A stretch of DNA of 64,000 nt from Sulfurospirillum sp001602955 (GCA_001602955.1 LVAC01000008.1:62001-126000), one strand, 5' to 3'; counted from the first letter of the stretch, positions 31,420 to 41,018 are shown. The notes: generated by a model from the letters alone, not told the origin. Numbers and translations are program-made.

Positions 31420-32480
31420 GCTTTATACTCCTTGGCGGCACGTTCGACGGCTTCTAAAAAGGTATCGACCAAATTTTCTTCCTTGAGTTTGGCAACCACT
31501 TCGCCTTTGACCATCACGAGTCCTTGTCCTTTACCGAACGCTATGGCGACATCGGCATGTTTAGCTTCGCCGATGGCATTGACCACGCATCCCATTACCG
31601 AGATATTCAGCGGCGCTTTAATGTGTTTCGTACGACGTTCTACTTCGGCAACGGCATTGACGAGATTGGCTTCCAAACGTCCGCACGTCGGGCAGGAAAT
31701 GATGTTGAGTCCTTCGGCTTGTACGCCGCTGTCTTTCAAAATAGCCCGCCCTACTTTGATCTCTTCTTCCAACTCTCCCGTAATCGATACGCGCAAGGTA
31801 TCGCCGATACCTTCCAACAAGAGCGTTCCAAGCGCGATGGAAGATTTAACGGTCGAGTGAAAAAGCGTGCCCGCTTCGGTCACGCCCAAATGAAACGGGT
31901 AATCGACCAAAGGGCGAAGCATACGGTACGCTTCGACGGTGCGCTCCACGTCGCTGGCTTTGAGGGAGACTTTCATATTGGTAAAGCCCAAGTCTTCAAG
32001 GTATTTGATATTATAGAGCGCCGATTCGACCATACCTTTGGAAGTCGGACCGTACTTTTCGTCAAACTCTTTTTCCAAACTACCGCTGTTGACGCCGATA
32101 CGAATCGGAATACCCCTTTCGTTGCACGCTTTAACGACCTCTTTAACGCGTGCTTTAGTGCCGATATTGCCCGGATTGATGCGAATGCAATCCACGACTT
32201 CCGCGGCGATGAGTGCTAAGCGGTAGTTAAAATGAATATCCGCGACCAAAGGAAGCGAACTTTGCGCTTTGATGCTTTTAAGAGCGCGAGCGTCTTCTTC
32301 GTTGGGAACGGCAACGCGAACGATGTCGCATCCGGCAAAATGCAACCGGCGTATCTGTTCGACCGTCGCGTCCACGTCGTGCGTTTTGGAAAACGTCATC
32401 GATTGAACGGGTATTTTGGCATCGCCGCCGATAGGCACGTTGCCGACAAAAATTTGTTTGGTTGGGTAGCGTTTTATCAT
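31416..32480 (-). CDS. ispG: IspG, HMBPP synthase
   Basis: A 354-residue [4Fe-4S] enzyme of the MEP isoprenoid pathway, converting MEcPP to HMBPP. ATG 32480 (MIKRYPTKQIFVGNV) is preferred to the longer frame at 32522. Motifs: GGDAKIPVQSMTFSKT, ADIHFNYRLAL, RINPGNIG, and the iron-sulphur cysteines in SCPTCGR and MGCVVNAIGEAKHADVAIAFG. The stop overlaps dnaB by 4 bases. Complete. Confidence 0.94.
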   Translation of the reverse strand: MIKRYPTKQIFVGNVPIGGDAKIPVQSMTFSKTHDVDATVEQIRRLHFAGCDIVRVAVPNEEDARALKSIKAQSSLPLVADIHFNYRLALIAAEVVDCIRINPGNIGTKARVKEVVKACNERGIPIRIGVNSGSLEKEFDEKYGPTSKGMVESALYNIKYLEDLGFTNMKVSLKASDVERTVEAYRMLRPLVDYPFHLGVTEAGTLFHSTVKSSIALGTLLLEGIGDTLRVSITGELEEEIKVGRAILKDSGVQAEGLNIISCPTCGRLEANLVNAVAEVERRTKHIKAPLNISVMGCVVNAIGEAKHADVAIAFGKGQGLVMVKGEVVAKLKEENLVDTFLEAVERAAKEYKA

Positions 32481-32614
32481 GATTGATCCAACTTTGTCAT
32501 ACCTGCAAAATTCTCTTCTCAAAACGGTTATCGACGATGAAAACCTCGAAGCGGTCGCTTTTGGTTTATTGAGACTCCGTGTTTCGTGCGCAATTTTTAC
32601 AGGTGTTTTTAGAA

Positions 32615-32780
32615 TAGACTTCTTTCATAACCTTTAAAATATAAAGAGTTTGAACAGAGTGTGTTAATTTTTAAAACTCAAAATTGAGTCATAGCCAAAG
32701 CTATGGCGATGTTTTTAGTTTTAAAAAGTGATGTGCTATGTCTCAATACTCTTATTTTCATAGGTTATGAAAGAAGTCTA
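32615..32780. repeat. Long palindromic (MITE-like) element
   Basis: The ends TAGACTTCTTTCATAACC (32615-32632) and GGTTATGAAAGAAGTCTA (32763-32780) are perfect 18-bp inverted repeats. The inside remains an imperfect palindrome (AAAGAGT/ACTCTT, TTTTTAAAACT/AGTTTTAAAAA) up to a centre ATAGC-CAAA-GCTAT, so the whole 166 bases can fold into one hairpin. No transposase is present. It sits between priA and ispG. It may be a MITE or another mobile palindrome, or a big intergenic hairpin. Confidence 0.65.
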
Positions 32781-32807
32781 ATAGAAAAGATTATACACTT
32801 TTTGTTT

Positions 32808-34646
32808 TTAAGAAAAAGACAGAGGATCCATATCGGCTTCGACATGTAAGGATCGAAGCGCATGGGCAAATTCGAGCAATGCTTTACTTGAGTCACTTCT
32901 TGCTAAAAGTTCGTAACGGTATTTACCCGCAATTTTAGCGATATTCGCTTTGCCGAATCCCACGACTTCGACGTTTGGAAAGTGTGCGGCGATACCTACG
33001 ACGTGCTCTATGATCGCTTGGGCTTTTTCCTCTTTGGCATGCGAACTCATCAAGCGAAGCATCTTTTTAAACGGCGGATAAAGCCCCTTTCGACTCTGGG
33101 CTTCTTCGTGTAAAAATGCCTCAAAATCGTCTAAATAACGTTTGAAAAAAGCGGCGTTTTTGGTTTGAATCAGTACCTCTCCGTAACCTTTACGCCCGCT
33201 TCGTCCCGCGATTTGCTTGACCAACGCCAGCGTCTTTTCTCTGGCTCGAAAATCGCTCATAGCCATTAAGGCGTCGATTCCTAAAATAACGGCAAGTCCG
33301 ACATCGTGGTAGTCGTGCCCTTTGGAGAGCATTTGCGTTCCGACCATAATGTCGATGCGATGCTCGTTAAAGCGCGTTAAAATTTCGCTTAAATGCTTTT
33401 CGGTACGCACAATGTCACGGTCGAACTGTTGAACGACAAAGCTTTCAAAGTGTGCTTGGAGTTTTTGGGCGACCTCCGCCGTTCCTAAGCGTTCGGCGAT
33501 AATCTCGTCGTGACCGCAGGTCGGGCAAACGCTCGGAATCGTCTCGGCGTAATTGCAGTAATGGCACTTCAACGCGTTTGCGGCATGGTGCAAGCTCATC
33601 GCAACGCTGCAAAACGGACATTCGATATGCGCGCCGCACTTCTTACATGTCACGTATTTGAAGTTGGCGCGCGTCGGTAAAAAGACGACGACTTGACGGT
33701 GTGCTTTCAGCGCGTTTTGAATTGCTTGCGTCATCACATACGAAATGCCGTGTTCGCCCTCATCGTACAAAACCCTGCTTTGCGAAGGGAAAAACGTCCC
33801 TTTGAGTCGAAACGTCGGCAGTTTTTGAAAGCTTCCAAGGCTTGGCGTCGCCGAACCCAAAAGCACGCGAATGCCTAATTTTTGGCCGAACAAAAGTGCC
33901 AAGTCTTTGGCGTTATAACGCGGACGTGAGCCTGATTTGTAGCTTTCGTCGTGTTCTTCGTCAACGACGATAACCCCTAAATGCGAAAACGGTAAAAAAA
34001 GTGCCGAACGCGTTCCCGCCACGACGGCGATTTTGCCCTCAGAAAGATCGCTTAAAATCTGCTCTTTTTTCTTCGCGCTGATTTTAGAGTGCCAAATGGC
34101 GACATGGGAACCGAAATGCTTCTTCAATCGCTCTTTCATTTGCGGGGTTAAGCCGATTTCGGGAAGCAAAAAGATCGCTTGCTTGCCCTCGTCAATGCAC
34201 TGTTCGAAAAGTTTCATATAGATTTCGGTTTTACCGCTTCCCGTATCTCCAAAAAGCAACGACGAAGGATGCTCTTGAATAAAATCCAACGCTTTTTGTT
34301 GTTCCGAAGAAAGCGCAATCGATGTGCTCGTTTGTACCTTCAATTCACAAGACGCGTGCGTATCGTAAGGAATGAACAAGGCTAAAGCTTCCCCTAAAGA
34401 ACAGACGTAATATTCCGCGATAAAGCGGGCAAGCTCGATGATTTTAGGAGGATAAAAAAGCTCACATGTAGATTCGATGCACTCACATGTAAAGGAGGGT
34501 TCTTCAACGCTTTCCAGCACGACGCCACGCATCGTTCGACGCGAAAGCGACACTTCTACCAGCGTACCTCGTGCAAGCGGCGCGTCGGAGCTATAGCTTA
34601 AAGGCGAAAGCGGAGATTTTAAAAGAGAGATTTGGTAGTAAAACAC
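32808..34646 (-). CDS. priA: Primosomal protein N' (PriA helicase)
   Basis: A 612-residue replication-restart helicase. GTG 34646 is chosen because the longer frame reaches into the pilin gene. It has the 3' DNA-binding domain, Walker A FGDTGSGKTEIY, DEEH, and two zinc-cysteine clusters (CKKCGAHIECPFC and CHYC/CPTCGH), then helicase motifs MLSKGHDYHDV and QIAGRSGRKGYGEV. It reloads the replisome at stalled forks. The gene begins right after the prepilin stop. Confidence 0.92.
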   Translation of the reverse strand: MFYYQISLLKSPLSPLSYSSDAPLARGTLVEVSLSRRTMRGVVLESVEEPSFTCECIESTCELFYPPKIIELARFIAEYYVCSLGEALALFIPYDTHASCELKVQTSTSIALSSEQQKALDFIQEHPSSLLFGDTGSGKTEIYMKLFEQCIDEGKQAIFLLPEIGLTPQMKERLKKHFGSHVAIWHSKISAKKKEQILSDLSEGKIAVVAGTRSALFLPFSHLGVIVVDEEHDESYKSGSRPRYNAKDLALLFGQKLGIRVLLGSATPSLGSFQKLPTFRLKGTFFPSQSRVLYDEGEHGISYVMTQAIQNALKAHRQVVVFLPTRANFKYVTCKKCGAHIECPFCSVAMSLHHAANALKCHYCNYAETIPSVCPTCGHDEIIAERLGTAEVAQKLQAHFESFVVQQFDRDIVRTEKHLSEILTRFNEHRIDIMVGTQMLSKGHDYHDVGLAVILGIDALMAMSDFRAREKTLALVKQIAGRSGRKGYGEVLIQTKNAAFFKRYLDDFEAFLHEEAQSRKGLYPPFKKMLRLMSSHAKEEKAQAIIEHVVGIAAHFPNVEVVGFGKANIAKIAGKYRYELLARSDSSKALLEFAHALRSLHVEADMDPLSFS

Positions 34647-34648
34647 AT

Positions 34649-35128
34649 TTATCGCGTCAATTGGGTACAGATATCGGTACCGTCCGTACAATTAAAAATA
34701 CCTGTTGCATTGTTGTATGTAAACGCATGATTGACGCCCATAACTCTAAAAGTATAGGCATTCGCACCCGTTTTACCCCAACCGCCGTTTTTCGTTGCTT
34801 CCGAAAAAATAGGATACTCTAAAATATTGGAAGTATTACCGTCACTGGAATTAAACAGTCGATCTCCGTCATTACTTGCAGCAGCAATTAAATCTAAATT
34901 AGTAGGGAAAAAGCCGTTAGCTTGGTTTTGATTTTCTAACATATTTTTAGAGCGTTGCATGGCTATACCGCTACGAATTGCCGCCACTTGAGATTTACCT
35001 TTTGCAATGATTGCGTCGTCACGCGTTACCGCAAGCTTAGGGATCGCAACTGAAGCTAAAATTCCTAATATGACAATAACAAAAACCAACTCCATCATCG
35101 TAAAAGCATTTCTATTAATGTGTCTCAC
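34649..35128 (-). CDS. Prepilin-like protein (type II/IV pilus family)
   Basis: A 159-residue protein with a prepilin N-terminus: basic leader ending in Ala, cleavage before FTMMELVFVIVILGILASVA (Glu at +5 of the mature chain), then a globular domain ending with a Cys pair (FNCTDGTDICTQ). It is a pseudopilin or minor pilin, useful for DNA uptake or secretion. It follows a similar gene by 86 bp and precedes priA. Confidence 0.85.
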   Translation of the reverse strand: MRHINRNAFTMMELVFVIVILGILASVAIPKLAVTRDDAIIAKGKSQVAAIRSGIAMQRSKNMLENQNQANGFFPTNLDLIAAASNDGDRLFNSSDGNTSNILEYPIFSEATKNGGWGKTGANAYTFRVMGVNHAFTYNNATGIFNCTDGTDICTQLTR

Positions 35129-35150
35129 GATCTAAACCTTTTCTGACCAT

Positions 35151-35193
35151 TAACATCCGAGGAAGCTATCAACTAGCTTCTCACCGGATGTTA
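35151..35193. other. Stem-loop between the two prepilin genes
   Basis: TAACATCCG/CGGATGTTA (9 bp) and inner GAAGCTA/TAGCTTC (7 bp) form a two-part stem-loop in the gap. On the minus strand no T-run follows it, so it is more likely an mRNA-stabilising or partial-termination element than a full terminator. It could set the ratio of the two pilins. Confidence 0.5.
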
Positions 35194-35214
35194 CGACTTT
35201 TAAAATTGAGAAGA

Positions 35215-35673
35215 TTAATACTTAACGCTTGATCCACCGAATTGGTGAACTTTTACGAGATTGGCGACTGCCGCATTAATACCTTTGCATGTTGCACTAC
35301 TATTACTTTCACTAGATATTGTAAGATTCCCGTCTGTTGCGGAAACTTGAAAGCCTATACAACCGACAGCAGAAGTAGTATCTGTTAAATCCGTATAATA
35401 ACCTTTTGTCGTGAGAGCTGCTGCACCGAAGTTTGTAAACTTATTATTTTCAGAAGAGAGTTTAACATTCGACATTTTATCAAGAGTGTCAAATTTTCCT
35501 TGCGATGTATAATATGCACCGATATCATTCACAAGCGTAGCAATTTCCGTAGATGCTTTTGCAATATTTGCATCATCTCTCGTTGCCGTCAATCTTGGAA
35601 TAGCCACTGCCGCCAAGATACCTAAAATAACAATGACGAAGATCAATTCGATCATCGTGAAACCTTTTCTCAT
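35215..35673 (-). CDS. Prepilin-like protein (type II/IV pilus family)
   Basis: A 152-residue prepilin: short leader MRKG, cleavage before FTMIELIFVIVILGILAAVA (Glu +5), then a globular domain with a Cys pair (VGCIGF and ATCKGI) likely forming the D-region disulfide. It is similar in its first 40 residues to the next gene, so the two are paralogues. First gene of the pilin pair; AAGGAG precedes the start. Confidence 0.87.
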   Translation of the reverse strand: MRKGFTMIELIFVIVILGILAAVAIPRLTATRDDANIAKASTEIATLVNDIGAYYTSQGKFDTLDKMSNVKLSSENNKFTNFGAAALTTKGYYTDLTDTTSAVGCIGFQVSATDGNLTISSESNSSATCKGINAAVANLVKVHQFGGSSVKY

Positions 35674-35753
35674 GAAAACTCCTTGTTATGGTGTTTGCCA
35701 ATACACTTATTGACAATTGTTAGGATTATAATGAAAGGAACGTAAAGTCTAAC

Positions 35754-35972
35754 TTAAAGCTCGTCTAACTTTCGTACCAATTGCGCGATTTCGTTTTCCA
35801 ACATAAAAGCGTCATAACATTTACCGACATACGCGAACAGTAACTCTTTAGGATCGATGGTGCTTCTATTTTTAAACCGTTCTTTAAAATCTTGTTCAAA
35901 TTGAACGGCAAAATCGCCTTCCAACTTGATGTCGTAGTCTTTGCCGCCGAGGCTGATCGTAATCTTATTCAT
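35754..35972 (-). CDS. Conserved small hypothetical protein
   Basis: A 72-residue protein beginning MNKITISLGGKDYDIKLEGD, then a long helix. The beta-start plus coiled-coil tail recalls ZapA-like division proteins, but the match is weak. It overlaps the upstream 75-residue coiled-coil gene by 4 bases; the two are conserved next to uvrB in relatives. Function open. Confidence 0.5.
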   Translation of the reverse strand: MNKITISLGGKDYDIKLEGDFAVQFEQDFKERFKNRSTIDPKELLFAYVGKCYDAFMLENEIAQLVRKLDEL

Positions 35973-36196
35973 TTTTTCAGTACGGCTTCGATTTTACTCA
36001 AAAGGTCGTCGGCATTGACGTCTTTGCTGATCAGGTCATTTTCCAGCTTGGCAATTTGTACGCTTTTGGCTTCGCTTTGAGCCTTTTCTTTGACGAGTTC
36101 TTGGCGTAAAAACTCGTTTTGCGCTTGAAGTTCTTGGTATTTTTCGACAAGTTCGCCGATCTTTTGCGTTAAAACGTTGATGGTTTGCTCTTGCAT
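35969..36196 (-). CDS. Small coiled-coil protein
   Basis: A 75-residue protein that is nearly all coiled coil (heptads from residue 5 to 60) and ends LLSKIEAVLKK. It is divergent from uvrB with a 61-bp gap. Together with the following gene it might form a complex similar to ZapA/ZapB-type division proteins; this is inference. Confidence 0.5.
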   Translation of the reverse strand: MQEQTINVLTQKIGELVEKYQELQAQNEFLRQELVKEKAQSEAKSVQIAKLENDLISKDVNADDLLSKIEAVLKK

Positions 36197-36222
36197 TTAA
36201 GGCTCCATGGTGGACTGTTTGC

Positions 36223-36228
36223 TATAAT
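36223..36228 (+). promoter_or_regulatory. uvrB promoter -10
   Basis: GTTTGCTATAAT ending at 36228, an extended -10 as in campylobacterial sigma-70 promoters, 29 bases before the uvrB start. Confidence 0.55.
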
Positions 36229-36257
36229 TGTAACAAAATTATTCCCAAAGTGTCTAT

Positions 36258-38234
36258 ATGAACCCTTTTCACATTCAAAGTCCCTACCGACCCTCCGGCG
36301 ATCAACCCGAGGCGATCGCTAAACTGAGCGCGTCTATTCAAAAAGGCAATCGTTACCAAACGCTCATCGGCGTGACCGGAAGCGGCAAAACATACACGAT
36401 GGCACAGATTATCCAAACGCTTCAAATGCCCACGTTGATTATGACGCACAACAAAACCCTTGCTGCCCAGCTTTACAGTGAATTTAAGGGGTTTTTCCCT
36501 CAAAACCACGTGGAGTATTTCATCAGTTATTACGATTATTATCAGCCCGAAGCCTATATTCCGCGAAGCGATCTTTTTATCGAAAAAGACAGTTCGATCA
36601 ACGAAGAGCTTGAGAGGTTGCGTCTCAGTGCCACCGCTTCGTTGCTTTCGTATCGTGATGTCATTTGTGTCGCCTCGGTCTCCGCCAACTACGGTTTGGG
36701 CAATCCGCACGAATACAAAAAAATGGTGCAAATCATCGAAAAAGGGGTTTCGATCAACCAAAAAACCCTGCTCTTACGCTTGGTCGATATGGGCTATAAA
36801 CGCAACGACGTCTATTTCGATCGGGGCTGTTTCAGGGTCAACGGCGACATCGTCGATATTTATCCCGCCTACAACGAAGAAGAGGCGATACGGGTTGAAT
36901 TTTTCGGCGACGAGGTCGAGAGTATCTACTATTTTGACGTTTTGCTCAATCAAAAAAGACAATCCCTCGCCAAAGTCGTTATCTACGCCGCCAATCAATT
37001 TATCGTCGGACACGAACGCCTTCAACTTGCCATCAAACAGATCGAAACAGAGCTCGAAGAGCGTTTGGCGTTTTTGAAACAAGAGGACAAACTGGTCGAA
37101 TACCAACGCCTCAAACAACGCGTCGAATTTGATCTTGAAATGCTCCAAAGTACGGGCATGTGCAAAGGCATCGAAAACTATGCGCGCTATCTTACCGGCA
37201 TCGAAGCGGGCGGCACGCCCTACTCGCTTTTCGATTACTTCGAAGCCATGAACGAAGAGTACCTCGTCATCGTCGACGAATCCCATGTCAGTCTGCCGCA
37301 ATTTCGCGGTATGTTTGCGGGCGATCGCAGTCGCAAAGAGGTTTTGGTAGAGTACGGTTTTAGGCTTCCGAGCGCTTTGGACAACCGTCCGTTGATGTTC
37401 GACGAATTTATCCGCAAAGCACCGCGCTATTTGTTCGTGAGTGCCACGCCCAAAGAGTTGGAGTTAGAACTCAGCGGCGAAAATACCGCTGAACAGATTA
37501 TCCGTCCGACGGGACTTTTGGATCCCGAAGTGGAGATTTTAAGCAGTAAGCATCAAGTCGAAACGCTCTACGACGAGATCAAAAAAGTGACATGTAAAGA
37601 CGAAAAAGTGCTCGTGACCGTTCTGACCAAAAAGATGGCGGAAGAGCTCACGCGCTACTACGCCGATCTTGGCATCAAAATCAAATACATGCACTCGGAA
37701 ATCGACGCAATCGAACGCAATCAAATCATTCGCGCACTGCGTAACGGCGAATTCGACGTCTTAGTGGGCATTAACCTTTTGCGTGAAGGGCTGGATCTAC
37801 CCGAAGTCTCTTTGGTCGCGATTTTGGACGCCGATAAAGAGGGTTTTTTACGCTCCGAAACGAGCTTGATCCAAACGATGGGACGTGCCGCACGTAACGT
37901 CAACGGTCGGGTTTTGATGTTTGCGGAAAAGATTACCGATTCGATGCAAAAAGCGATTGAAACGACGATGCGAAGACGTGCCCTTCAAGAAGCCTTCAAC
38001 CAAGAACACGGCATTACCCCGCATAGTACGACGCGCAAAATGGATGAAAATCTTAAACTCGAAGAGCAAGCCGAGCTCTACAACGTTTATTCGAAAACGG
38101 AAAAGATTCCGCCGTCCCAAAAGAAAAAAATTATCGCCGAATTGACCAAAGCGATGATGGAAGCGGCCAAGATTTTAGAGTTTGAAAAAGCCGCGAAACT
38201 GCGCGACCAAATCGAAAAACTGAAAAAGGCGTAA
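36258..38234 (+). CDS. uvrB: Excinuclease ABC subunit B
   Basis: A 658-residue DNA-damage-verifying helicase of nucleotide excision repair. Walker A GVTGSGKTYT (about 39-48), beta-hairpin with YYDYYQPEAYIPRSD (about 92-106), DESH, helicase motif REGLDLPEVSL and QTMGRAARN, and a C-terminal UVR motif (FEKAAKLRDQIEKL) that binds UvrC. Full length and standard. Monocistronic with its own promoter. Confidence 0.96.
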   Translation: MNPFHIQSPYRPSGDQPEAIAKLSASIQKGNRYQTLIGVTGSGKTYTMAQIIQTLQMPTLIMTHNKTLAAQLYSEFKGFFPQNHVEYFISYYDYYQPEAYIPRSDLFIEKDSSINEELERLRLSATASLLSYRDVICVASVSANYGLGNPHEYKKMVQIIEKGVSINQKTLLLRLVDMGYKRNDVYFDRGCFRVNGDIVDIYPAYNEEEAIRVEFFGDEVESIYYFDVLLNQKRQSLAKVVIYAANQFIVGHERLQLAIKQIETELEERLAFLKQEDKLVEYQRLKQRVEFDLEMLQSTGMCKGIENYARYLTGIEAGGTPYSLFDYFEAMNEEYLVIVDESHVSLPQFRGMFAGDRSRKEVLVEYGFRLPSALDNRPLMFDEFIRKAPRYLFVSATPKELELELSGENTAEQIIRPTGLLDPEVEILSSKHQVETLYDEIKKVTCKDEKVLVTVLTKKMAEELTRYYADLGIKIKYMHSEIDAIERNQIIRALRNGEFDVLVGINLLREGLDLPEVSLVAILDADKEGFLRSETSLIQTMGRAARNVNGRVLMFAEKITDSMQKAIETTMRRRALQEAFNQEHGITPHSTTRKMDENLKLEEQAELYNVYSKTEKIPPSQKKKIIAELTKAMMEAAKILEFEKAAKLRDQIEKLKKA

Positions 38235-38312
38235 CGCTTCAGGATCACTTGTATTAATTTCGCATACATTCCGACCAAAATGCGTTATAATAGATCACTT
38301 TAGGAGTGTTCA

Positions 38313-38843
38313 ATGCTCATCGGTAGTTTTTTGAATGCATCGTCTACCTGTATCAACACCGCATCTTCGTCCGGAACATCGACATCTTCTTCTCCAACAA
38401 ACTCTAAAGTATCTGTAAATTTAACGGCGTCCGAACAAGCTTTAGTACTCCAACTTCAATCGACCGATACAAAAGTAAGAGCACATGAAAATGCCCATAT
38501 TGCCGCAGGCGGAGGCGTCATTACAAGCGGTGCGAATTTTACGTATCAAGAAGGTCCGGACAATGCACTTTATGCCGTAGCAGGCGAAGTCGGCATCGAT
38601 GCTTCCGAAGGTGCCACGCCGGAAGAAACTATCGTGAAAATGCAAACGATACGTGCTGCCGCTCTTGCACCGAGCGATCCTAGCTCTACCGATTACCAAG
38701 TGGCTTCTACCGCTTCTATCTTAGAAATGCAAGCCCGACTTGAAATTTCACGAACCAAACAAGCCGAACTTCTCGCTAAACCGCAAGAGAGTTATCTCTC
38801 CGTTTCTAACGAAGAGAGTCCCGCTTTTTCAAACAATGCTTAA
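38313..38843 (+). CDS. SprA-related putative metalloprotease
   Basis: A 176-residue protein with VRAHENAHIAAGGG (about 57-70), a helix with a HExxH-like zinc motif written H-E-x-A-H, and YQEGPDNALYAVAGEVGID, which define the SprA-related family. The function is unknown; members are thought to be metalloproteases. TAGGAG precedes the start, and TTATAAT at about 38284 a likely promoter. Confidence 0.78.
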   Translation: MLIGSFLNASSTCINTASSSGTSTSSSPTNSKVSVNLTASEQALVLQLQSTDTKVRAHENAHIAAGGGVITSGANFTYQEGPDNALYAVAGEVGIDASEGATPEETIVKMQTIRAAALAPSDPSSTDYQVASTASILEMQARLEISRTKQAELLAKPQESYLSVSNEESPAFSNNA

Positions 38844-38907
38844 AACCCGTTACCTTTTTATAACCTTTTTTCGATAAAATATCCCCACTTTTTAGAAAGG
38901 ATAAGAC

Positions 38908-41016
38908 GTGCCTGATTTAAACGACTCTAGCTTATATCTCAATCGCGAGCTTTCATGGCTCAAATTTAACACCAGAGTCCTCGCCCAATCGATGAAAAAA
39001 GAGTTGCCTTTGTTCGAACGACTCAAATTTTTGGCGATTTACGCTACCAACCTCGATGAATTTTACATGATTCGCGTGGCGGGACTTAAACAGCTTTTTA
39101 GTGCCGGAGTCATCGAAACGGGAGCCGATCAAAAAACGCCCCTCGATCAGTTACGCGAAATCCGAGCCTACCTCGCAAGCGAAAAGGAGGTGATTCAAAG
39201 CAGTTACGAAGAGATCGTCGCCGACTTGGAAAAAGAGAATCTCTACATCAAGAACTACCATGAATTAGGTCCTGTGTTAGCACGTTTGGCGAACGACTAT
39301 TTCTTTTCCAATATCCTGCCCGTCATCGTTCCTATCGCCGTCAATGCGACCCATCCGTTTCCGCACCTCAACAATCTGAGCTTTTCGTTGGCGGTCAAAC
39401 TTCAAGACGGAGAGAGTGAAGAAGAAGGTAACTACAAATACGGCATGATACGCATTCCCCGTGTTTTGCCTCGTTTTTTCCAAGCGGGCGAAAACACTTA
39501 CGTTCCGATCGAATCGATCGTTAAAAAGCATGTCGAAGAGATTTTTCCCGGTTATAGACTCATCGCTTCCGCCGCGTTTCGCGTAACGCGCAACGCTGAT
39601 ATGGTCATCGAGGAAGAGGAAGCCGACGACTTTATGATGATTATGGAGCAAGGACTAAAACTCAGACGTAAAGGAGCGTTCGTACGCCTCAATATCGAAG
39701 AAGGTGCCGATCCGGATATTTTAGAGTTTTTAAATTCGCACATGCAAATCTTTTTCAAAGACATTTATACCTATAAAATTCCGCTCAATTTAGGGGCGCT
39801 ATGGCAAATCGTCGGCAACAAAGACTTTTCGCATCTCGCGTTACCGCCGTACAATCCCAAAGTTTTACCGCCTTTTGACAGCAACGAATCGGTTTTCAAA
39901 GTTATCGATAAAGGCGACGTGTTACTGTTTCACCCGTACGAAAGTTTCGATCCAGTCTTAAAGCTGATCAAAGAGGCGTCTAAAGATCCCAAAGTGATCT
40001 CCATTCGTATGACGCTCTATCGCGTGGAGAAGAACTCTCAAATCGTTCAAGCCTTGATCGATGCGGCAAACGAGGGAAAACAAGTCACTGCCGTCGTGGA
40101 ACTCAAAGCACGTTTCGACGAAGAGAACAACTTGCATTGGGCTAAAGCGTTAGAGCAAGCCGGCGCACATGTGGTTTACGGCATTACGGGTTTTAAAGTC
40201 CATGCGAAAATCGCGCAAGTCATTCGCCAAGAAGAAGACGGCAAGCTCAAGTTTTACATGCATTTGAGTACCGGAAACTACAACGGAGCTACCGCTAAAG
40301 TCTATACCGACACCAGTTTTTTTACATGTAAAGAAGATTTTGCGAAAGACGGTACGACGTTTTTTCATATTCTCTCGGGTTTTTCCAAATACAAAAAGCT
40401 TCAAACGCTTTCGATGTCTCCGACGCAAATCAAACCTAAAGTCGTCAGCTTGATCCACAATGAAGCCAAATTCGGCGCGGAAGGGCGTATCATCGTTAAA
40501 ATGAACTCTTTGGTCGATCAGGACGTTATTCAAGCCTTGTATGAAGCATCGATGGCGGGCGTTCAGATCGATATTATTGCCCGAGGTATTTGTTGTTTGC
40601 GTCCCGGCGTTGCGGGTGTGAGCGAAACGATTCGCGTCAAATCGATCGTCGGTAAATATTTGGAGCATGCGCGTATTTTTTACTTTAAAAATGCCGAGCC
40701 GACCACGACGTTTATTTCGAGTGCGGATTGGATGCCTCGAAACTTAGAGCGACGTTTGGAGCTGATGACGCCGATTTTCGATAAAGCTTTGCAACAAAAA
40801 CTCTTCGAAATTTTACAATTGCAGCTGAACGACAATGCCTTAAGCTGGAATCTAGGAAGCAACGGCGATTACACGCAAGCCGTCAGCGGCGATGAAAAAT
40901 CGATCAATAACCATACGATTTTAGAAGATTATATGAATAAAATCTACAAAGCGCAAAAGAAAGACAGTACGCACAGAGCCGAGAAGTTGGTCAAACGTCT
41001 TTTTAAAGAGAGCTAA
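38908..41016 (+). CDS. ppk: Polyphosphate kinase 1
   Basis: A 702-residue enzyme that polymerises the gamma phosphate of ATP into polyphosphate. N-terminal domain with NRELSWLKFNTRVL (about 11-24), a middle CHAD-like domain, and two catalytic phospholipase-D-like domains with RMTLYRVEKNSQI, FKVHAKIAQV (first His), HLSTGNYNGATAKVYTD and SSADWMPRNLERR. All main motifs are present and length is normal. It is followed 2 bases later by a gamma carbonic anhydrase gene. Confidence 0.95.
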   Translation: MPDLNDSSLYLNRELSWLKFNTRVLAQSMKKELPLFERLKFLAIYATNLDEFYMIRVAGLKQLFSAGVIETGADQKTPLDQLREIRAYLASEKEVIQSSYEEIVADLEKENLYIKNYHELGPVLARLANDYFFSNILPVIVPIAVNATHPFPHLNNLSFSLAVKLQDGESEEEGNYKYGMIRIPRVLPRFFQAGENTYVPIESIVKKHVEEIFPGYRLIASAAFRVTRNADMVIEEEEADDFMMIMEQGLKLRRKGAFVRLNIEEGADPDILEFLNSHMQIFFKDIYTYKIPLNLGALWQIVGNKDFSHLALPPYNPKVLPPFDSNESVFKVIDKGDVLLFHPYESFDPVLKLIKEASKDPKVISIRMTLYRVEKNSQIVQALIDAANEGKQVTAVVELKARFDEENNLHWAKALEQAGAHVVYGITGFKVHAKIAQVIRQEEDGKLKFYMHLSTGNYNGATAKVYTDTSFFTCKEDFAKDGTTFFHILSGFSKYKKLQTLSMSPTQIKPKVVSLIHNEAKFGAEGRIIVKMNSLVDQDVIQALYEASMAGVQIDIIARGICCLRPGVAGVSETIRVKSIVGKYLEHARIFYFKNAEPTTTFISSADWMPRNLERRLELMTPIFDKALQQKLFEILQLQLNDNALSWNLGSNGDYTQAVSGDEKSINNHTILEDYMNKIYKAQKKDSTHRAEKLVKRLFKES

Positions 41017-41018
41017 AC

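Noticed and set aside
24478..32530. The word AAAACGGTTATCG at two places (near 24480 and 32520)
   Set aside because: Only 13 bases shared, one in a gap and one possibly in a remnant frame; probably chance.
32615..32780. Ordinary terminator for ispG/priA
   Set aside because: Far too long and its loop is deep inside; genes on both sides are co-directional, and no T-run fits a simple terminator.
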